A stretch of 64,000 nucleotides of DNA from Burkholderiales bacterium (GTDB lineage: Bacteria > Pseudomonadota > Gammaproteobacteria > Burkholderiales > Burkholderiaceae_C), in contig JACRPO010000005.1 in the NCBI GenBank assembly GCA_016223165.1, positions 558,001 to 622,000 of the forward strand. The letters run 5' to 3'. This document shows positions 8,908-17,995 of this stretch, piece by piece; position 1 is the first letter of the stretch; the number at the start of each line of letters is the position of its first letter. The translations under genes were made by a program, and so were the position numbers. The notes under the pieces were generated by a model that was not told where the DNA came from, did no database searches, and saw only the letters and a list, made by a program, of their open reading frames with translations.

Positions 8908-9903
8908 ATGAGCGAAGGCATGCACATGAACGACACGAACTCCTCGGCACGGTCCACGTTCGGCGACAGCGTGATCGCCAGCCCGGCCGTGCGCACCGAG
9001 CAGATCCGCGCCCTCATCCGCCTGGCCAAGCGCTGGGACCGGTTCTTCGCGCTCCTCGGGCTGTTGGCGATGATGGTGGGCATCCTGACGCTGGTGGCTC
9101 TGTTCACCGAGATGGTGATCGACGGCCTGCCGCGCCTGAACCTCGACTTCTTCACCAGCTTCCCCTCGCGCCGCGCCGGGCAGGCGGGCATCCTCTCGGC
9201 CTGGGTCGGCTCGATCCTGGTGATGATGGTGACGGCGCTCTTCGCGGTGCCGGTGGGCATCGCCGGCGCGATCTACCTCGAGGAGTACGCGAAGAAGAAC
9301 TGGTTCACCGACATCATCGAGATCAACATCGCCAACCTCGCCGGCGTGCCCTCGATCGTCTACGGCCTGCTCGCCCTCGGCCTGTTCGTCTACACCTTCG
9401 GCTTCGGCCAGAGCATCCTGTCGGCGGGCCTGACGCTGGCACTGCTCATCCTGCCCATCGTCATCGTCGCCACGCGCGAGGCGCTGCGTTCGATCCCGCG
9501 CCACATCCGCGAGGCCGCCTACGGCTGCGGCGCCTCGCAGTGGCAGGTGGTGCAGGACCACCTGCTGCCCTATAGCACGCCGGGCATCCTCACCGGCGTC
9601 ATCATCGGCATGGCGCGTGCCATCGGCGAGACGGCGCCGATCATCACCATCGGCGCGCTCACCTTCATCGCCTTCCTGCCACCGGTGCCCGGCACTGGCG
9701 AGCCGGCGGCGGGCCTGTTCGACTGGCTGTTCTCGCCGTTCACGGTGATGCCGATCCAGATCTTCAACTGGACTTCACGCCCGGACCCCGCCTTCCACCA
9801 GAACGCCGCCGCCGCCAGCCTGGTGCTGGTGGTCATGACGCTGGGCATGAACGGCATGGCCATCTGGCTGCGCTACCGGCTGCGCAAGAAGATCAAGTGG
9901 TGA
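8908..9903 (+). CDS. pstA: Phosphate ABC transporter permease
   Basis: Second inner-membrane subunit, 331 residues. Membrane segments begin at about residue 48 (FFALLGLLAMMVGILTLVAL), and the EAA loop is HIREAAYGCGASQWQVVQDH. The long periplasmic loop near the C-terminus (PPVPGTGEPAAGLFDWLFSP) is common in Burkholderiales PstA. Start could be the ATG at 8908 or 8926; both lie in the variable hydrophilic lead. It sits between pstC and pstB with 34-nt and 45-nt gaps and is part of the same operon. Confidence 0.96.
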   Translation: MSEGMHMNDTNSSARSTFGDSVIASPAVRTEQIRALIRLAKRWDRFFALLGLLAMMVGILTLVALFTEMVIDGLPRLNLDFFTSFPSRRAGQAGILSAWVGSILVMMVTALFAVPVGIAGAIYLEEYAKKNWFTDIIEINIANLAGVPSIVYGLLALGLFVYTFGFGQSILSAGLTLALLILPIVIVATREALRSIPRHIREAAYGCGASQWQVVQDHLLPYSTPGILTGVIIGMARAIGETAPIITIGALTFIAFLPPVPGTGEPAAGLFDWLFSPFTVMPIQIFNWTSRPDPAFHQNAAAASLVLVVMTLGMNGMAIWLRYRLRKKIKW

Positions 9904-9948
9904 GACTGCACCGCGCGCACACCGAGCCCGACAAGAAAGCCCGCAACC

Positions 9949-10740
9949 ATGTCGACCATCACGCTGCCTGACAATCCGCCGCCGCTGAAGGCGCAGAGCA
10001 AGAACCTCGACTTCTACTACGGCGACTTCAAGGCGCTGAAGTCGGTGTCGATGCCGGTGTACGAGCACAAGGTGACGGCGCTCATCGGCCCTTCGGGCTG
10101 CGGCAAGAGCACCTACCTGCGCTGCTACAACCGCATGCACGACCTCTACCCCGGCAACCGCTATGTCGGCGAGATCTCGCTGCTGCCCGATGCCGTGAAC
10201 GTGCTCGCGCCGCAGGTCGACCCGATCGAGGTACGCATGCGCATCTCGATGGTGTTCCAGAAGCCCAACCCGTTCCCGAAGTCGATCTTCGAGAACGTCG
10301 CCTACGGCCTGCGCGTGCGCAACGAGCGCTCGCGCAGCTTCCTCGAGGACAAGGTCGAGGCGGCGCTGCGCGGCGCGGCACTGTGGGAAGAAGTGCGTGA
10401 CCGGCTCGACCAGGCCGGCTCCAACCTCTCCGGCGGCCAGCAGCAGCGCCTGTGCATCGCGCGTGCGCTCGCCACCGACCCGGAGATCATCCTCTTCGAC
10501 GAGCCGACCTCGGCGCTCGACCCCATCGCCACCGGCGCCATCGAGGAGCTGATCGGCGAGTTGAAGCAGAAGGTCTCGATCCTCATCGTCACGCACAACA
10601 TGCAGCAGGCGGCTCGCGTCTCCGACTACACCGCCTACATGTACCTCGGCGAGCTGATCGAATACGGCGACACGAAGGACATCTTCATGAAGCCGCGCCG
10701 CAAGGAGACCGAGGACTACATTACCGGGCGCTTCGGCTGA
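9949..10740 (+). CDS. pstB: Phosphate ABC transporter ATP-binding protein
   Basis: ATPase that powers PstCA and takes part with PhoU in signalling phosphate sufficiency to PhoR. 263 residues with Walker [11 protein letters not shown]-loop [16 protein letters not shown] (diagnostic for PstB), ABC signature LSGGQQQRL, Walker [13 protein letters not shown] and switch histidine VTHNM. The usual length is 250-270, so the protein is complete. phoU follows after 30 nt. Confidence 0.98.
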   Translation: MSTITLPDNPPPLKAQSKNLDFYYGDFKALKSVSMPVYEHKVTALIGPSGCGKSTYLRCYNRMHDLYPGNRYVGEISLLPDAVNVLAPQVDPIEVRMRISMVFQKPNPFPKSIFENVAYGLRVRNERSRSFLEDKVEAALRGAALWEEVRDRLDQAGSNLSGGQQQRLCIARALATDPEIILFDEPTSALDPIATGAIEELIGELKQKVSILIVTHNMQQAARVSDYTAYMYLGELIEYGDTKDIFMKPRRKETEDYITGRFG

Positions 10741-10770
10741 GCCTCCGGTACGCCGCAAGGAGATGCCACC

Positions 10771-11472
10771 ATGAGCGACAAGCACCTGTCCACCCAGTTC
10801 GATGCCGAGCTCTCGGGCATTTCCAACCGCGTGCTCGAGATGGGCGGCCTGGTCGAGAGCCAGGTCGCGCAGGGCATCTACGCGCTCAGGCACCTGAGCG
10901 TGGAGACGGCCGAGCAGGTTCTCAAGCAGGAGGAGCGTGTCAACCAGATGGAGGTGGAGATCGACCGCGACCTCACCGCCATCATCGCCCGGCGCCAGCC
11001 GACGGCGCGCGACCTGCGCCTGCTCATCGCCGTGCACAAGACGATCGCCAACCTCGAGCGCGTGGGTGACGAGGCGGCACGCATCGCGCGCATCGTGCAG
11101 CGCCTCGTGAGCAACGGCGTCTCGACGCGTCTGCCGACCTCCGATCTCGGCGTCGAGGCCGACCTCGCCATCGCACAGCTGCGCAAGGCGCTGGATGCGT
11201 TCGCGCGGCTCGACACCGGCAAGGCGCTGGAGGTGCTCAAGCAGGACGACCAGATCGACCGCGAGTTCGAGGGCCTGCTGCGCAAGCTGATCACCTACAT
11301 GATGGAAGACCCGCGCACGATCTCGGCCAGCATCGATCTCGTGTTCGTGGCCAAGGCCATCGAGCGCGTCGGCGACCATGCCAAGAACCTTGCCGAGGCC
11401 ATCATCTACGTCGTCAAGGGCACCGACGTGCGGCACGCCTCGCTCGAGGCCGTCGAGGACGCGGTGCGCTGA
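10771..11472 (+). CDS. phoU: Phosphate-signalling protein PhoU
   Basis: Cytosolic helical-bundle protein that keeps PhoR inhibited when phosphate is plentiful. 233 residues, two PhoU repeats (about 15-105 and 120-210), each with the metal-binding helix pattern: ERVGDEAARIARI in the first, ERVGDHAKNLAEAIIY in the second. SD AAGGAG at 10757-10762 lies 8 nt before the ATG. It is followed by phoB after 41 nt. Confidence 0.96.
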   Translation: MSDKHLSTQFDAELSGISNRVLEMGGLVESQVAQGIYALRHLSVETAEQVLKQEERVNQMEVEIDRDLTAIIARRQPTARDLRLLIAVHKTIANLERVGDEAARIARIVQRLVSNGVSTRLPTSDLGVEADLAIAQLRKALDAFARLDTGKALEVLKQDDQIDREFEGLLRKLITYMMEDPRTISASIDLVFVAKAIERVGDHAKNLAEAIIYVVKGTDVRHASLEAVEDAVR

Positions 11473-11513
11473 ATGACGACAGTGACGACGAGAGCGATGA
11501 ACGGAGCGAAGCG

Positions 11514-12266
11514 ATGAGCCTGGTGCTGGTCGTCGAGGACGAGTCGGCGATCGCCGAGCTGATCGCGATCCATCTGCGCCATGCCGGGCACGAGGCGGTG
11601 CTGGTGGCCGATGCGCCGGCGGCGCAGGCGCGCGTCGACGAGCGCCTGCCCGACCTCGTGCTGCTCGACTGGATGCTGCCCGGCCAGAGCGGCGTGCAAC
11701 TGGCGCGTCACTGGCGCGGCGAGGCGCGCACGCGTGAGCTGCCCATCATCATGCTCACGGCACGCGCCGACGAGGCCGACAAGGTGGCCGGCCTCGACGC
11801 CGGCGCCGACGACTACCTGAGCAAGCCCTTCTCGCCGCGCGAGCTGATGGCGCGCATCCGCGCCGTGTTGCGCCGCAAGGCGCCGCAGACGCTCGACGCG
11901 GCGGTGGAGCTCGCCGGCCTGACCCTCGACCCCGCGACGCGGCGGGTCAGCCGCCGGCTCGGCGAACAGGCCGTCGAGCTGAAGCTCGGGCCCACCGAGT
12001 TCCGCCTGCTGCACTTCTTCATGACCCACCCCGAGCGCGTGCACAGCCGCGCGCAGCTGCTCGACCGCGTCTGGGGCGACCATGTCTTCATCGAGGAGCG
12101 CACGGTCGACGTGCATGTGAAGCGCCTGCGCGAAGCCTTGGCGCCGGCGCAGGGCTCCGGCCTGATCGACACCGTGCGCGGTGCCGGCTACCGCTTCACG
12201 GCGCAGGGCGCGGGAGTGTCCGTACAGAGAGAGCAGATGGCGACGGCGGGCAAGGCCACGGCCTGA
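11514..12266 (+). CDS. phoB: Phosphate regulon response regulator
   Basis: OmpR-family transcription activator that binds Pho boxes such as those before pstS. 250 residues: receiver domain about 1-120 with acidic pocket (VVEDE), phospho-aspartate in VLLDWMLPGQSG and lysine in YLSKPFSP; winged-helix domain about 130-230 with LGPTEFRLLHFFMTHPERVHSRAQLLDRVWG. The C-terminus is about 15 residues longer than E. coli PhoB. Its presence downstream of the pst genes makes the regulon self-contained here. Confidence 0.96.
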   Translation: MSLVLVVEDESAIAELIAIHLRHAGHEAVLVADAPAAQARVDERLPDLVLLDWMLPGQSGVQLARHWRGEARTRELPIIMLTARADEADKVAGLDAGADDYLSKPFSPRELMARIRAVLRRKAPQTLDAAVELAGLTLDPATRRVSRRLGEQAVELKLGPTEFRLLHFFMTHPERVHSRAQLLDRVWGDHVFIEERTVDVHVKRLREALAPAQGSGLIDTVRGAGYRFTAQGAGVSVQREQMATAGKATA

Positions 12267-12287
12267 AGCCTTGGGCGGGCAGCGGGC

Positions 12288-13637
12288 ATGTCGCGCTTCG
12301 AGGGTTGGCTCGTCGGTCATGTCGCAGGCAGAGTGACGCGCCTGGTGCTGGGCATGGCGGCAGGAGCCGCCGCCGGCCGGGTTGTCGGCTGGCCGGTGGT
12401 GGGCACGGTGGTCGGGGGCCTGCTCGCCGGCGCGTGGGTGACGCTGCGCGATGCCCGCCGGGCGGCACGCCTGGCCGACTGGCTGCATGGCCCGACCGAC
12501 CGGCCGGCGCCACGCGAGCGCGGCTTCTGGGGCGAGCTCGCCTACCGGGCCGAGCGGCTCCTGCGCCGCCGCGAGCGGGCCATCGAGGCCGAGCGCGAGC
12601 GGCTGCGGCAGTTCCTCTCCGGCATCGAGGCCTCGCCCAACGGCGTGCTGCTGCTCGATGCCGAAGGGCACATCGAATGGTGCAACGGCGTCGCTGCCCA
12701 GCACTTCGGCCTCGACCCGCAGCGCGACCTGCAGCAGCGCGCCACCAACCTGATCCGTGCGCCGGCCTTCGTGAGCGCCCTGCAGGAAGGAGCATTCGAC
12801 GAGCCGGTGACGCTGCCGGGCGCGGCCGACCGCGGCACGCTGCACGTGCTGATCCGCTCCTACGGCGCGGGCATGAAGCTCGTGCTCTCGCAGGACATCA
12901 CCGAGCGCGAACGGGCCGAGGCGATGCGGCGCGACTTCGTGGCCAACGTGTCGCACGAGATCCGCACGCCGCTCACCGTGCTGGCCGGTTTCATCGAGAC
13001 GCTGGCCCACTTGCCGCTCAGCGAGACCGAGCGCCACCGCGTGCTGGCGCTGATGCAGCAGCAGACCACGCGCATGCAGGCGCTGGTGGCCGACCTGCTG
13101 ACGCTGGCCCAGCTCGAAGGCAGCCCGCGCCCGGCCGGCGACCACTGGCTGGCCGTGCGCGGCCTGCTCGATACCGTGCGCGCCGATGCACTGGCGCTTT
13201 CCGGCGGGCGCCATCGCATCGAGTTCACGGGCGGCGCCGATGCCGAGGTGGCCGGCAACGAGCACGAGCTGTTGAGCGCTTTCGGCAACCTGCTGACGAA
13301 CGCCATCCGCTACACGCCCGAAGGCGGCCGCATCATCGCTTCGTGGTCCTGGCGCGACGACGGCAGCGCCTGCTTCGAGGTCGAGGACACCGGCATCGGC
13401 ATCGCCCGCGAGCACATCGCGCGCATCACCGAGCGCTTCTATCGCGTCGACGGCAGCCGCTCGCGCGAGACGGGCGGCACGGGCCTGGGCCTGGCGATCG
13501 TCAAGCACGTGCTGCAGCGGCACGGCGGCGAGGTGCTCGTCGAGAGCGAACTGGGCAAGGGGTCGACCTTCCGCCTCGTGCTGCCCGCGCTGCGGGTGCG
13601 GCGGCGGGCCGCCTCGAACGAGCCGCTGGCCGCCTGA
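12288..13637 (+). CDS. phoR: Phosphate regulon sensor histidine kinase
   Basis: 449-residue membrane kinase paired with PhoB. Two close hydrophobic segments at about 17-55 (glycine/alanine-rich, no large periplasmic loop, as in PhoR) anchor it. A PAS domain covers about 105-205 (SGIEASPNGVLLLDAEGHIEW), then HisKA with the phospho-histidine in VANVSHEIRTPL, then the ATPase boxes N (NLLTNAIRYTP), G1 (DTGIGI), F (ERFYRVD) and G2 (GTGLGLAIVKH). It starts 21 nt after phoB and is the last gene of the operon; the next gene is convergent. Confidence 0.95.
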   Translation: MSRFEGWLVGHVAGRVTRLVLGMAAGAAAGRVVGWPVVGTVVGGLLAGAWVTLRDARRAARLADWLHGPTDRPAPRERGFWGELAYRAERLLRRRERAIEAERERLRQFLSGIEASPNGVLLLDAEGHIEWCNGVAAQHFGLDPQRDLQQRATNLIRAPAFVSALQEGAFDEPVTLPGAADRGTLHVLIRSYGAGMKLVLSQDITERERAEAMRRDFVANVSHEIRTPLTVLAGFIETLAHLPLSETERHRVLALMQQQTTRMQALVADLLTLAQLEGSPRPAGDHWLAVRGLLDTVRADALALSGGRHRIEFTGGADAEVAGNEHELLSAFGNLLTNAIRYTPEGGRIIASWSWRDDGSACFEVEDTGIGIAREHIARITERFYRVDGSRSRETGGTGLGLAIVKHVLQRHGGEVLVESELGKGSTFRLVLPALRVRRRAASNEPLAA

Positions 13638-13716
13638 GCAGGCCGCGTGGCCGCGCCGGTCGGGCGACGCCGCAGCGGACCCGAGCAGGCTGGTGCGGCT
13701 CCGGCCGAACCGGGCT

Positions 13717-15390
13717 TCAGCGTGCGTCCAGGCGCCGAAAGAGCAACGTGCGCTCTTCGCGTTCGGCCGGCCGCTGGACTTCGGCGATCCGTTCGTAGCC
13801 TGGCGGCGCCTCGGGCAAGGGCCGCACACGCGTGATCAACACGAGATAGGGACAGGCGGCAGGGGCCGCATCGCGACGCGCTTCGACGCGCCAGCCGCCG
13901 AAGTATTCGAGGGCGGCCACCGTGGCCGTCGTCGCACCCGGAGCGGCGATGCAAGCCCCGGCCGGCAGATCCGTCGGCAGATGGGCGGCGAGGCGTTGGA
14001 TCCACAAACGCGGGCTGCGCGCGAAGTCGAGCACGGGCAGCCACAGCGTCATGGTCAGCAACCAGCACAGGGCCACGCCCCCGGCTGGCAGCACGAGGCT
14101 CTTCCAGAGCGCCTCACGGTGTCGCCCGGTGCGCCAGCGCACGAGCCAGATCCAGGCCGCCGTGCCGACAAGCGCCAGTGCAGCTGCGAGCGGCGAGAAC
14201 GTCGGCACGAACCCCGCTGCCAGCTTGGCGACGTTGGCCGCCGGCTTGGCCGGCACGCCCGTCTGCATGGCCACGTACATGAGCCAGATGAAGGCGGCCG
14301 CCGCGGTGAAGAGCAGCATCGAGAACCAGTCCACCGCGGCGGCCGTGCTACGCCTGAACGTCGGCAGCGCCAACGCCGCCAGCACCGCGAGGCCGGGCAG
14401 GCCGAGCATCAGCGCGCGGTCCGAGCCGCCCATCGCGAGGTTCGCGCCGAGCGCCACCACGAGCACGACCAGCGGCACCGACAAGTGTCGATGCAGCAGG
14501 TGCAGGCGCCAGCGCCACAGGGTCCACAGCGCGAACAGCCAGCCGGGCCACATGAACCAGGCCCACTGGCGGGCGATGCCTGGCAGCTGCGCGAGCTCGA
14601 GACCGGGCGAGCGCCAGCGCCAAGCCCCGAGCGCCTGCGCGACGAGCGCGGCCAGCAGCGCCCCGCCGGCGATCCAGGAGGCGTAGCGGCGCACCTGCGG
14701 GTAGCTCGAGAAGATGCAGACGATGGTGCCGCCGATGCCCATCGCCATCGCCATGCTCGGCGCGCCGCTGCCGGCCAGCGCCGGCAGCGCCGCCAGCACC
14801 GCGATTCGCGAGCGCGCCGGTCGAAAGGGCGCCGAGGCGAGGGCGTAGAGGAAGAGGGCGGTGGCCGCCAGCTGCGCGAGTTCGGGCGTCGTCTCGTGCC
14901 CCAGCTGCAGCAGGCCGAGCGAGGCCATCAGCGCGAGCACCGCGCCGTCGGAGATGGCGCGTGCATAGGCCACCGGGTCGGCTTCGCCGCCGAAGGCGAA
15001 CGGCAGCGGCAATGCCGCGTCGGTGCGCGCGAGGTGGAAGGTCGTGTACCAGGTCAGCGCCAGCGCCGCGGCGAGCAGCAGCGCGAACGGGATGCGGGCG
15101 GCGAACGCCGGGTCGACCGCCGGCGACAGCAAGGCGATGACGCCCGCCCCGAGCCAATGCGGCAGCAGCCCGGTGTCGCCGGCGACGCCGCCGAGCGTGG
15201 GCGTCCACCAGGAGGTGCGGCCGCTCGCCATGGCGGCCATCTGGCCGAACGCTGCCAGGTCGGCATTGCGCCAGGGGTCGCGGCCGATCACGCCCGGCAG
15301 CACGTAGGCCGCGCACAGCAGCAGCAGCACCGGGCGCGGCAGCGCACGCGCGCCGCGTTCGGTGACCAGGGCCGGATTGGGAGTGTTCAC
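13717..15390 (-). CDS. ArnT/PMT-type membrane glycosyltransferase
   Basis: A 557-residue integral membrane protein with about a dozen hydrophobic segments. Near the N-terminus GVIGRDPWRNADLAAFG resembles the acidic first periplasmic loop of lipid-linked-sugar glycosyltransferases of the GT83/GT39 (ArnT, dolichyl-mannosyltransferase) type. The C-terminal ~110 residues form a soluble domain. Such enzymes move a sugar from a polyprenyl carrier onto lipid A, protein or glycan; the acceptor is unknown. The start is a GTG at 15390. It is convergent with phoR and separated from upstream rpmE by a hairpin, so it is probably its own unit. Confidence 0.7.
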   Translation of the reverse strand: MNTPNPALVTERGARALPRPVLLLLCAAYVLPGVIGRDPWRNADLAAFGQMAAMASGRTSWWTPTLGGVAGDTGLLPHWLGAGVIALLSPAVDPAFAARIPFALLLAAALALTWYTTFHLARTDAALPLPFAFGGEADPVAYARAISDGAVLALMASLGLLQLGHETTPELAQLAATALFLYALASAPFRPARSRIAVLAALPALAGSGAPSMAMAMGIGGTIVCIFSSYPQVRRYASWIAGGALLAALVAQALGAWRWRSPGLELAQLPGIARQWAWFMWPGWLFALWTLWRWRLHLLHRHLSVPLVVLVVALGANLAMGGSDRALMLGLPGLAVLAALALPTFRRSTAAAVDWFSMLLFTAAAAFIWLMYVAMQTGVPAKPAANVAKLAAGFVPTFSPLAAALALVGTAAWIWLVRWRTGRHREALWKSLVLPAGGVALCWLLTMTLWLPVLDFARSPRLWIQRLAAHLPTDLPAGACIAAPGATTATVAALEYFGGWRVEARRDAAPAACPYLVLITRVRPLPEAPPGYERIAEVQRPAEREERTLLFRRLDAR

Positions 15391-15417
15391 GCCGCAGCGA
15401 TGCTAGCGGCCGAAATG

Positions 15418-15444
15418 ACGAAGGGCGGTCGCGCCGCCCTTCGT
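15418..15444 (-). terminator. Hairpin terminator of rpmE
   Basis: An 11-bp perfect inverted repeat, ACGAAGGGCGG (15418-15428) and CCGCCCTTCGT (15434-15444), with a 5-nt loop, lies 45 nt past the rpmE stop. On the minus strand only a short CATTT follows, so the U-tract is weak. Confidence 0.65.
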
Positions 15445-15488
15445 GTTGCAGTGATGCAGCGCGGCGCGTCGCCGCCACCGCACACCGG

Positions 15489-15749
15489 TCACTTCTTGAT
15501 GCCGACGCGGGCGAACTTGTTGCGGAACTTCTCGACGCGACCACCCAGGCTGTCCACGCTCTTCTGCGTGCCCGTGTAGAACGGATGCGTCTCGCTCGTC
15601 ACTTCGACCTTCACCAGCGGCAGCTGGCGACCGTCGTCCAGCGTCACGGTCTCCTTGGTCTGCACGCACGAGCGCGTGACGAACTTGTGGCCGTTGGCGA
15701 GGTCCTGGAAACAGACCTCGCGGTACACGGGGTGGATGCCTTCTTTCAT
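15489..15749 (-). CDS. rpmE2: 50S ribosomal protein L31, type B
   Basis: 86-residue ribosomal protein of the large subunit, beginning [20 protein letters not shown]. It lacks the four-cysteine zinc site of type A L31 and so is the zinc-independent form. In many bacteria that form is induced under zinc limitation; here no Zur-like site was evident and it may be the only copy. I chose the ATG at 15749 because it starts exactly at the conserved N-terminus; the frame is open 17 codons further up. Confidence 0.95.
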   Translation of the reverse strand: MKEGIHPVYREVCFQDLANGHKFVTRSCVQTKETVTLDDGRQLPLVKVEVTSETHPFYTGTQKSVDSLGGRVEKFRNKFARVGIKK

Positions 15750-15852
15750 TGCGGTGCCTCGGTGGTTGCAGCAGCCACGCCACACGGATCGCGGGCGCAC
15801 TTGCCAGGGGGCGGAACGGCGGATTCTAGCGGGACGGACGGTCGAAGCGGCC

Positions 15853-17115
15853 TCAGCCGCCCCTTCGCATCATGTCGAAGAAGTCCAGGTTGCCCTTGGT
15901 CGCCTTCATCTTCTCGAGCACGAACTCCATCGACTCGATCTCGTCCATCGGGTAGAGAAGCTTGCGCAGGATCCAGGTCTTCTGCAGGATCTCGGGCTTG
16001 AGCAGCAACTCCTCGCGCCGCGTGCCGCTCTTGTTGATGAGGATCGAGGGGTAGACGCGCTTCTCGGCCATGCGGCGGTCGAGATGGATCTCGCAGTTGC
16101 CGGTGCCCTTGAACTCCTCGTAGATGACCTCGTCCATCTTCGAGCCGGTGTCGATGAGCGCGGTGCCGATGATGGTGAGCGTGCCGCCTTCCTCGGTGTT
16201 GCGCGCGGCGCCGAAGAAGCGCTTGGGGCGCTGCAGCGCGTTGGCGTCGACGCCACCGGTCAGCACCTTGCCCGAGCTCGGCAGCACGTTGTTGTAGGCG
16301 CGTGCCAGGCGGGTGATGCTGTCGAGCAGGATCACCACGTCCTTCTTCATCTCGACCAGGCGCTTGGCGCGCTCGATCACCATCTCGGCCACCTGCACGT
16401 GGCGCGCGGCCGGCTCGTCGAAGGTGGAGCTGATGACCTCGCCGCGCACGGTGCGCAGCATCTCGGTCACTTCCTCGGGCCGCTCGTCGACGAGCAGCAC
16501 GATGAGGTGGATCTCGGGGTGGTTGGCGACCAGCGCATGCGCCAGCTGCTGCATCATCACCGTCTTGCCGGTCTTCGGCTGCGCGACGAGCAGCGCGCGC
16601 TGGCCTTTGCCGATCGGCGCGACGAGATCGATGATGCGGCAGGTGATGTTCTCGTCGCTCTTGATGTCGCGTTCGAGCTTGAACTGCACCGTCGGGAACA
16701 ACGGCGTCAGGTTCTCGAACATGATCTTGTGCTTGCTCTCCTCGGGCGTGAGGCCGTTGACGCGGTCGACCTTGACGAGGGCGAAATAGCGTTCGCCGTC
16801 CTTGGGCACGCGCACCTCGCCTTCGACCATGTCGCCGGTGTGCAGGTTGAAGCGGCGGATCTGGCTGGGCGACAGGTAGATGTCGTCCGTGCTCGCCATG
16901 TAGCTGCTGTCGATGCTGCGCAGGAAGCCGAAGCCGTCGGGCAGGACCTCGAGCACGCCGTCGCCGAAGACCTGCTCGCCTGCCTTGGCGCGCTTCTTCA
17001 TGATCGCGAACATCAACTCCTGCTTGCGCAGGCGACTGACGTTCTCGATCTCCAGCGCCTCGCCCATCTCGATGAGTTGGGCAATCAGCATGGTCTTCAG
17101 TTCGGACAGATGCAT
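15853..17115 (-). CDS. rho: Transcription termination factor Rho
   Basis: Hexameric RNA helicase that ends untranslated transcripts. 420 residues, close to the 419 of E. coli Rho. The N-terminal SAP-like helix bundle starts [10 protein letters not shown]; the RNA-binding fold has DGFGFLRS and [15 protein letters not shown]; the P-loop is [15 protein letters not shown] (about 175-190), Walker [13 protein letters not shown]-loop [20 protein letters not shown]. No insertion is present, unlike Actinobacteria. The ATG at 17115 is set by family alignment. A 257-nt leader with a C-rich, G-poor stretch separates it from trxA upstream, the same gene order as in many Proteobacteria. Confidence 0.98.
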   Translation of the reverse strand: MHLSELKTMLIAQLIEMGEALEIENVSRLRKQELMFAIMKKRAKAGEQVFGDGVLEVLPDGFGFLRSIDSSYMASTDDIYLSPSQIRRFNLHTGDMVEGEVRVPKDGERYFALVKVDRVNGLTPEESKHKIMFENLTPLFPTVQFKLERDIKSDENITCRIIDLVAPIGKGQRALLVAQPKTGKTVMMQQLAHALVANHPEIHLIVLLVDERPEEVTEMLRTVRGEVISSTFDEPAARHVQVAEMVIERAKRLVEMKKDVVILLDSITRLARAYNNVLPSSGKVLTGGVDANALQRPKRFFGAARNTEEGGTLTIIGTALIDTGSKMDEVIYEEFKGTGNCEIHLDRRMAEKRVYPSILINKSGTRREELLLKPEILQKTWILRKLLYPMDEIESMEFVLEKMKATKGNLDFFDMMRRGG

Positions 17116-17180
17116 CTCGGGGGCACCCTCGGGCCCGGTGTCGGCGCAGCGCACCGGTGAAGTCGGTGCGTGCCGCAGCC

Positions 17181-17230
17181 GCGGTAGCTGGGGAAACTGG
17201 GAGCGGAACGGGGAGAGCTCGGGAGCCGGG
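17181..17230 (-). promoter_or_regulatory. C-rich rut-like segment in the rho leader
   Basis: On the minus strand this 50-nt stretch has about 27 C and 9 G, in a genome where both are usually balanced. It sits 66-115 nt upstream of the rho start. C-rich, G-poor RNA is what Rho loads on, and rho is known to be autoregulated by attenuation in its leader in E. coli; the functional link here is inference. Confidence 0.45.
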
Positions 17231-17372
17231 TGCCCGCGTATGGCCACCGGGATGGCCGCTGTCGAGCCGGACAACCCCTCGTGGCGGGGCCGGCGATCGC
17301 GGTGCGGGTGGGCTCTCTGGGCCCCTCGTGACGATCGACCCCGGCGGTCAAGCCGAGGCCGATGCCGGGGGA

Positions 17373-17702
17373 TTATAGATGACCGTCGAGGAATGCGGTG
17401 AGCTGCGCCTTGCTCAGCGCGCCGACCTTCGTGGCGGCGAGGTCGCCGCCCTTGAACAGCATCAGCGTCGGGATGCCGCGGATGCCGAACTTGGCCGGGA
17501 TGTCGCGGTTCTCGTCGACATTCATCTTCACGATCTGCACCTTGCCGTCGTAGGCCTTGGCGGCATCTTCGAGGATGGGCGCGATCATCTTGCACGGCCC
17601 GCACCACTCGGCCCAGAAGTCGATGAGCACGGGCTTGTCGGACTTGGCCACGTCGTCGCCGAAGGAGTCGTCGGTGATGTGCTTGATCAGTTCACTGCTC
17701 AT
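17373..17702 (-). CDS. trxA: Thioredoxin 1
   Basis: 109-residue cytosolic dithiol-disulfide oxidoreductase. Active site WCGPC with C34 and C37 in [11 protein letters not shown], and the conserved cis-proline in [11 protein letters not shown]. The SD GGAG precedes the ATG by about 9 nt. It is upstream of rho on the same strand. The 293 nt between its start and the rightward pseudokinase gene hold the divergent promoters but no gene. Confidence 0.98.
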   Translation of the reverse strand: MSSELIKHITDDSFGDDVAKSDKPVLIDFWAEWCGPCKMIAPILEDAAKAYDGKVQIVKMNVDENRDIPAKFGIRGIPTLMLFKGGDLAATKVGALSKAQLTAFLDGHL

Positions 17703-17995
17703 GGGTGGGTTCTCCGGTCCCGGGGCATGGCGCGAGATGCATGGGCGAGGTCATTCTGACACAGCGGGCCTTTCCGCGTTCCGCGCGAGCGGGGGAAGCC
17801 GCCAATGGTCGCCATAGGCGAAATCTGCTTGCCTGCCGGGGGTAATGTGCCCTCGACGTGCCTGCCGTGGCCGAGGGCCTGCGCGCCTGGCGGCTGCGCC
17901 GTGGACACCGCTGGCCGCCGTCCTTGAACAGGGCGGCGAGTGCCAGCCTGTTCCGGGCTTCACCGCCATCGTCCCCGCGGTGCAATGCGCAGATC

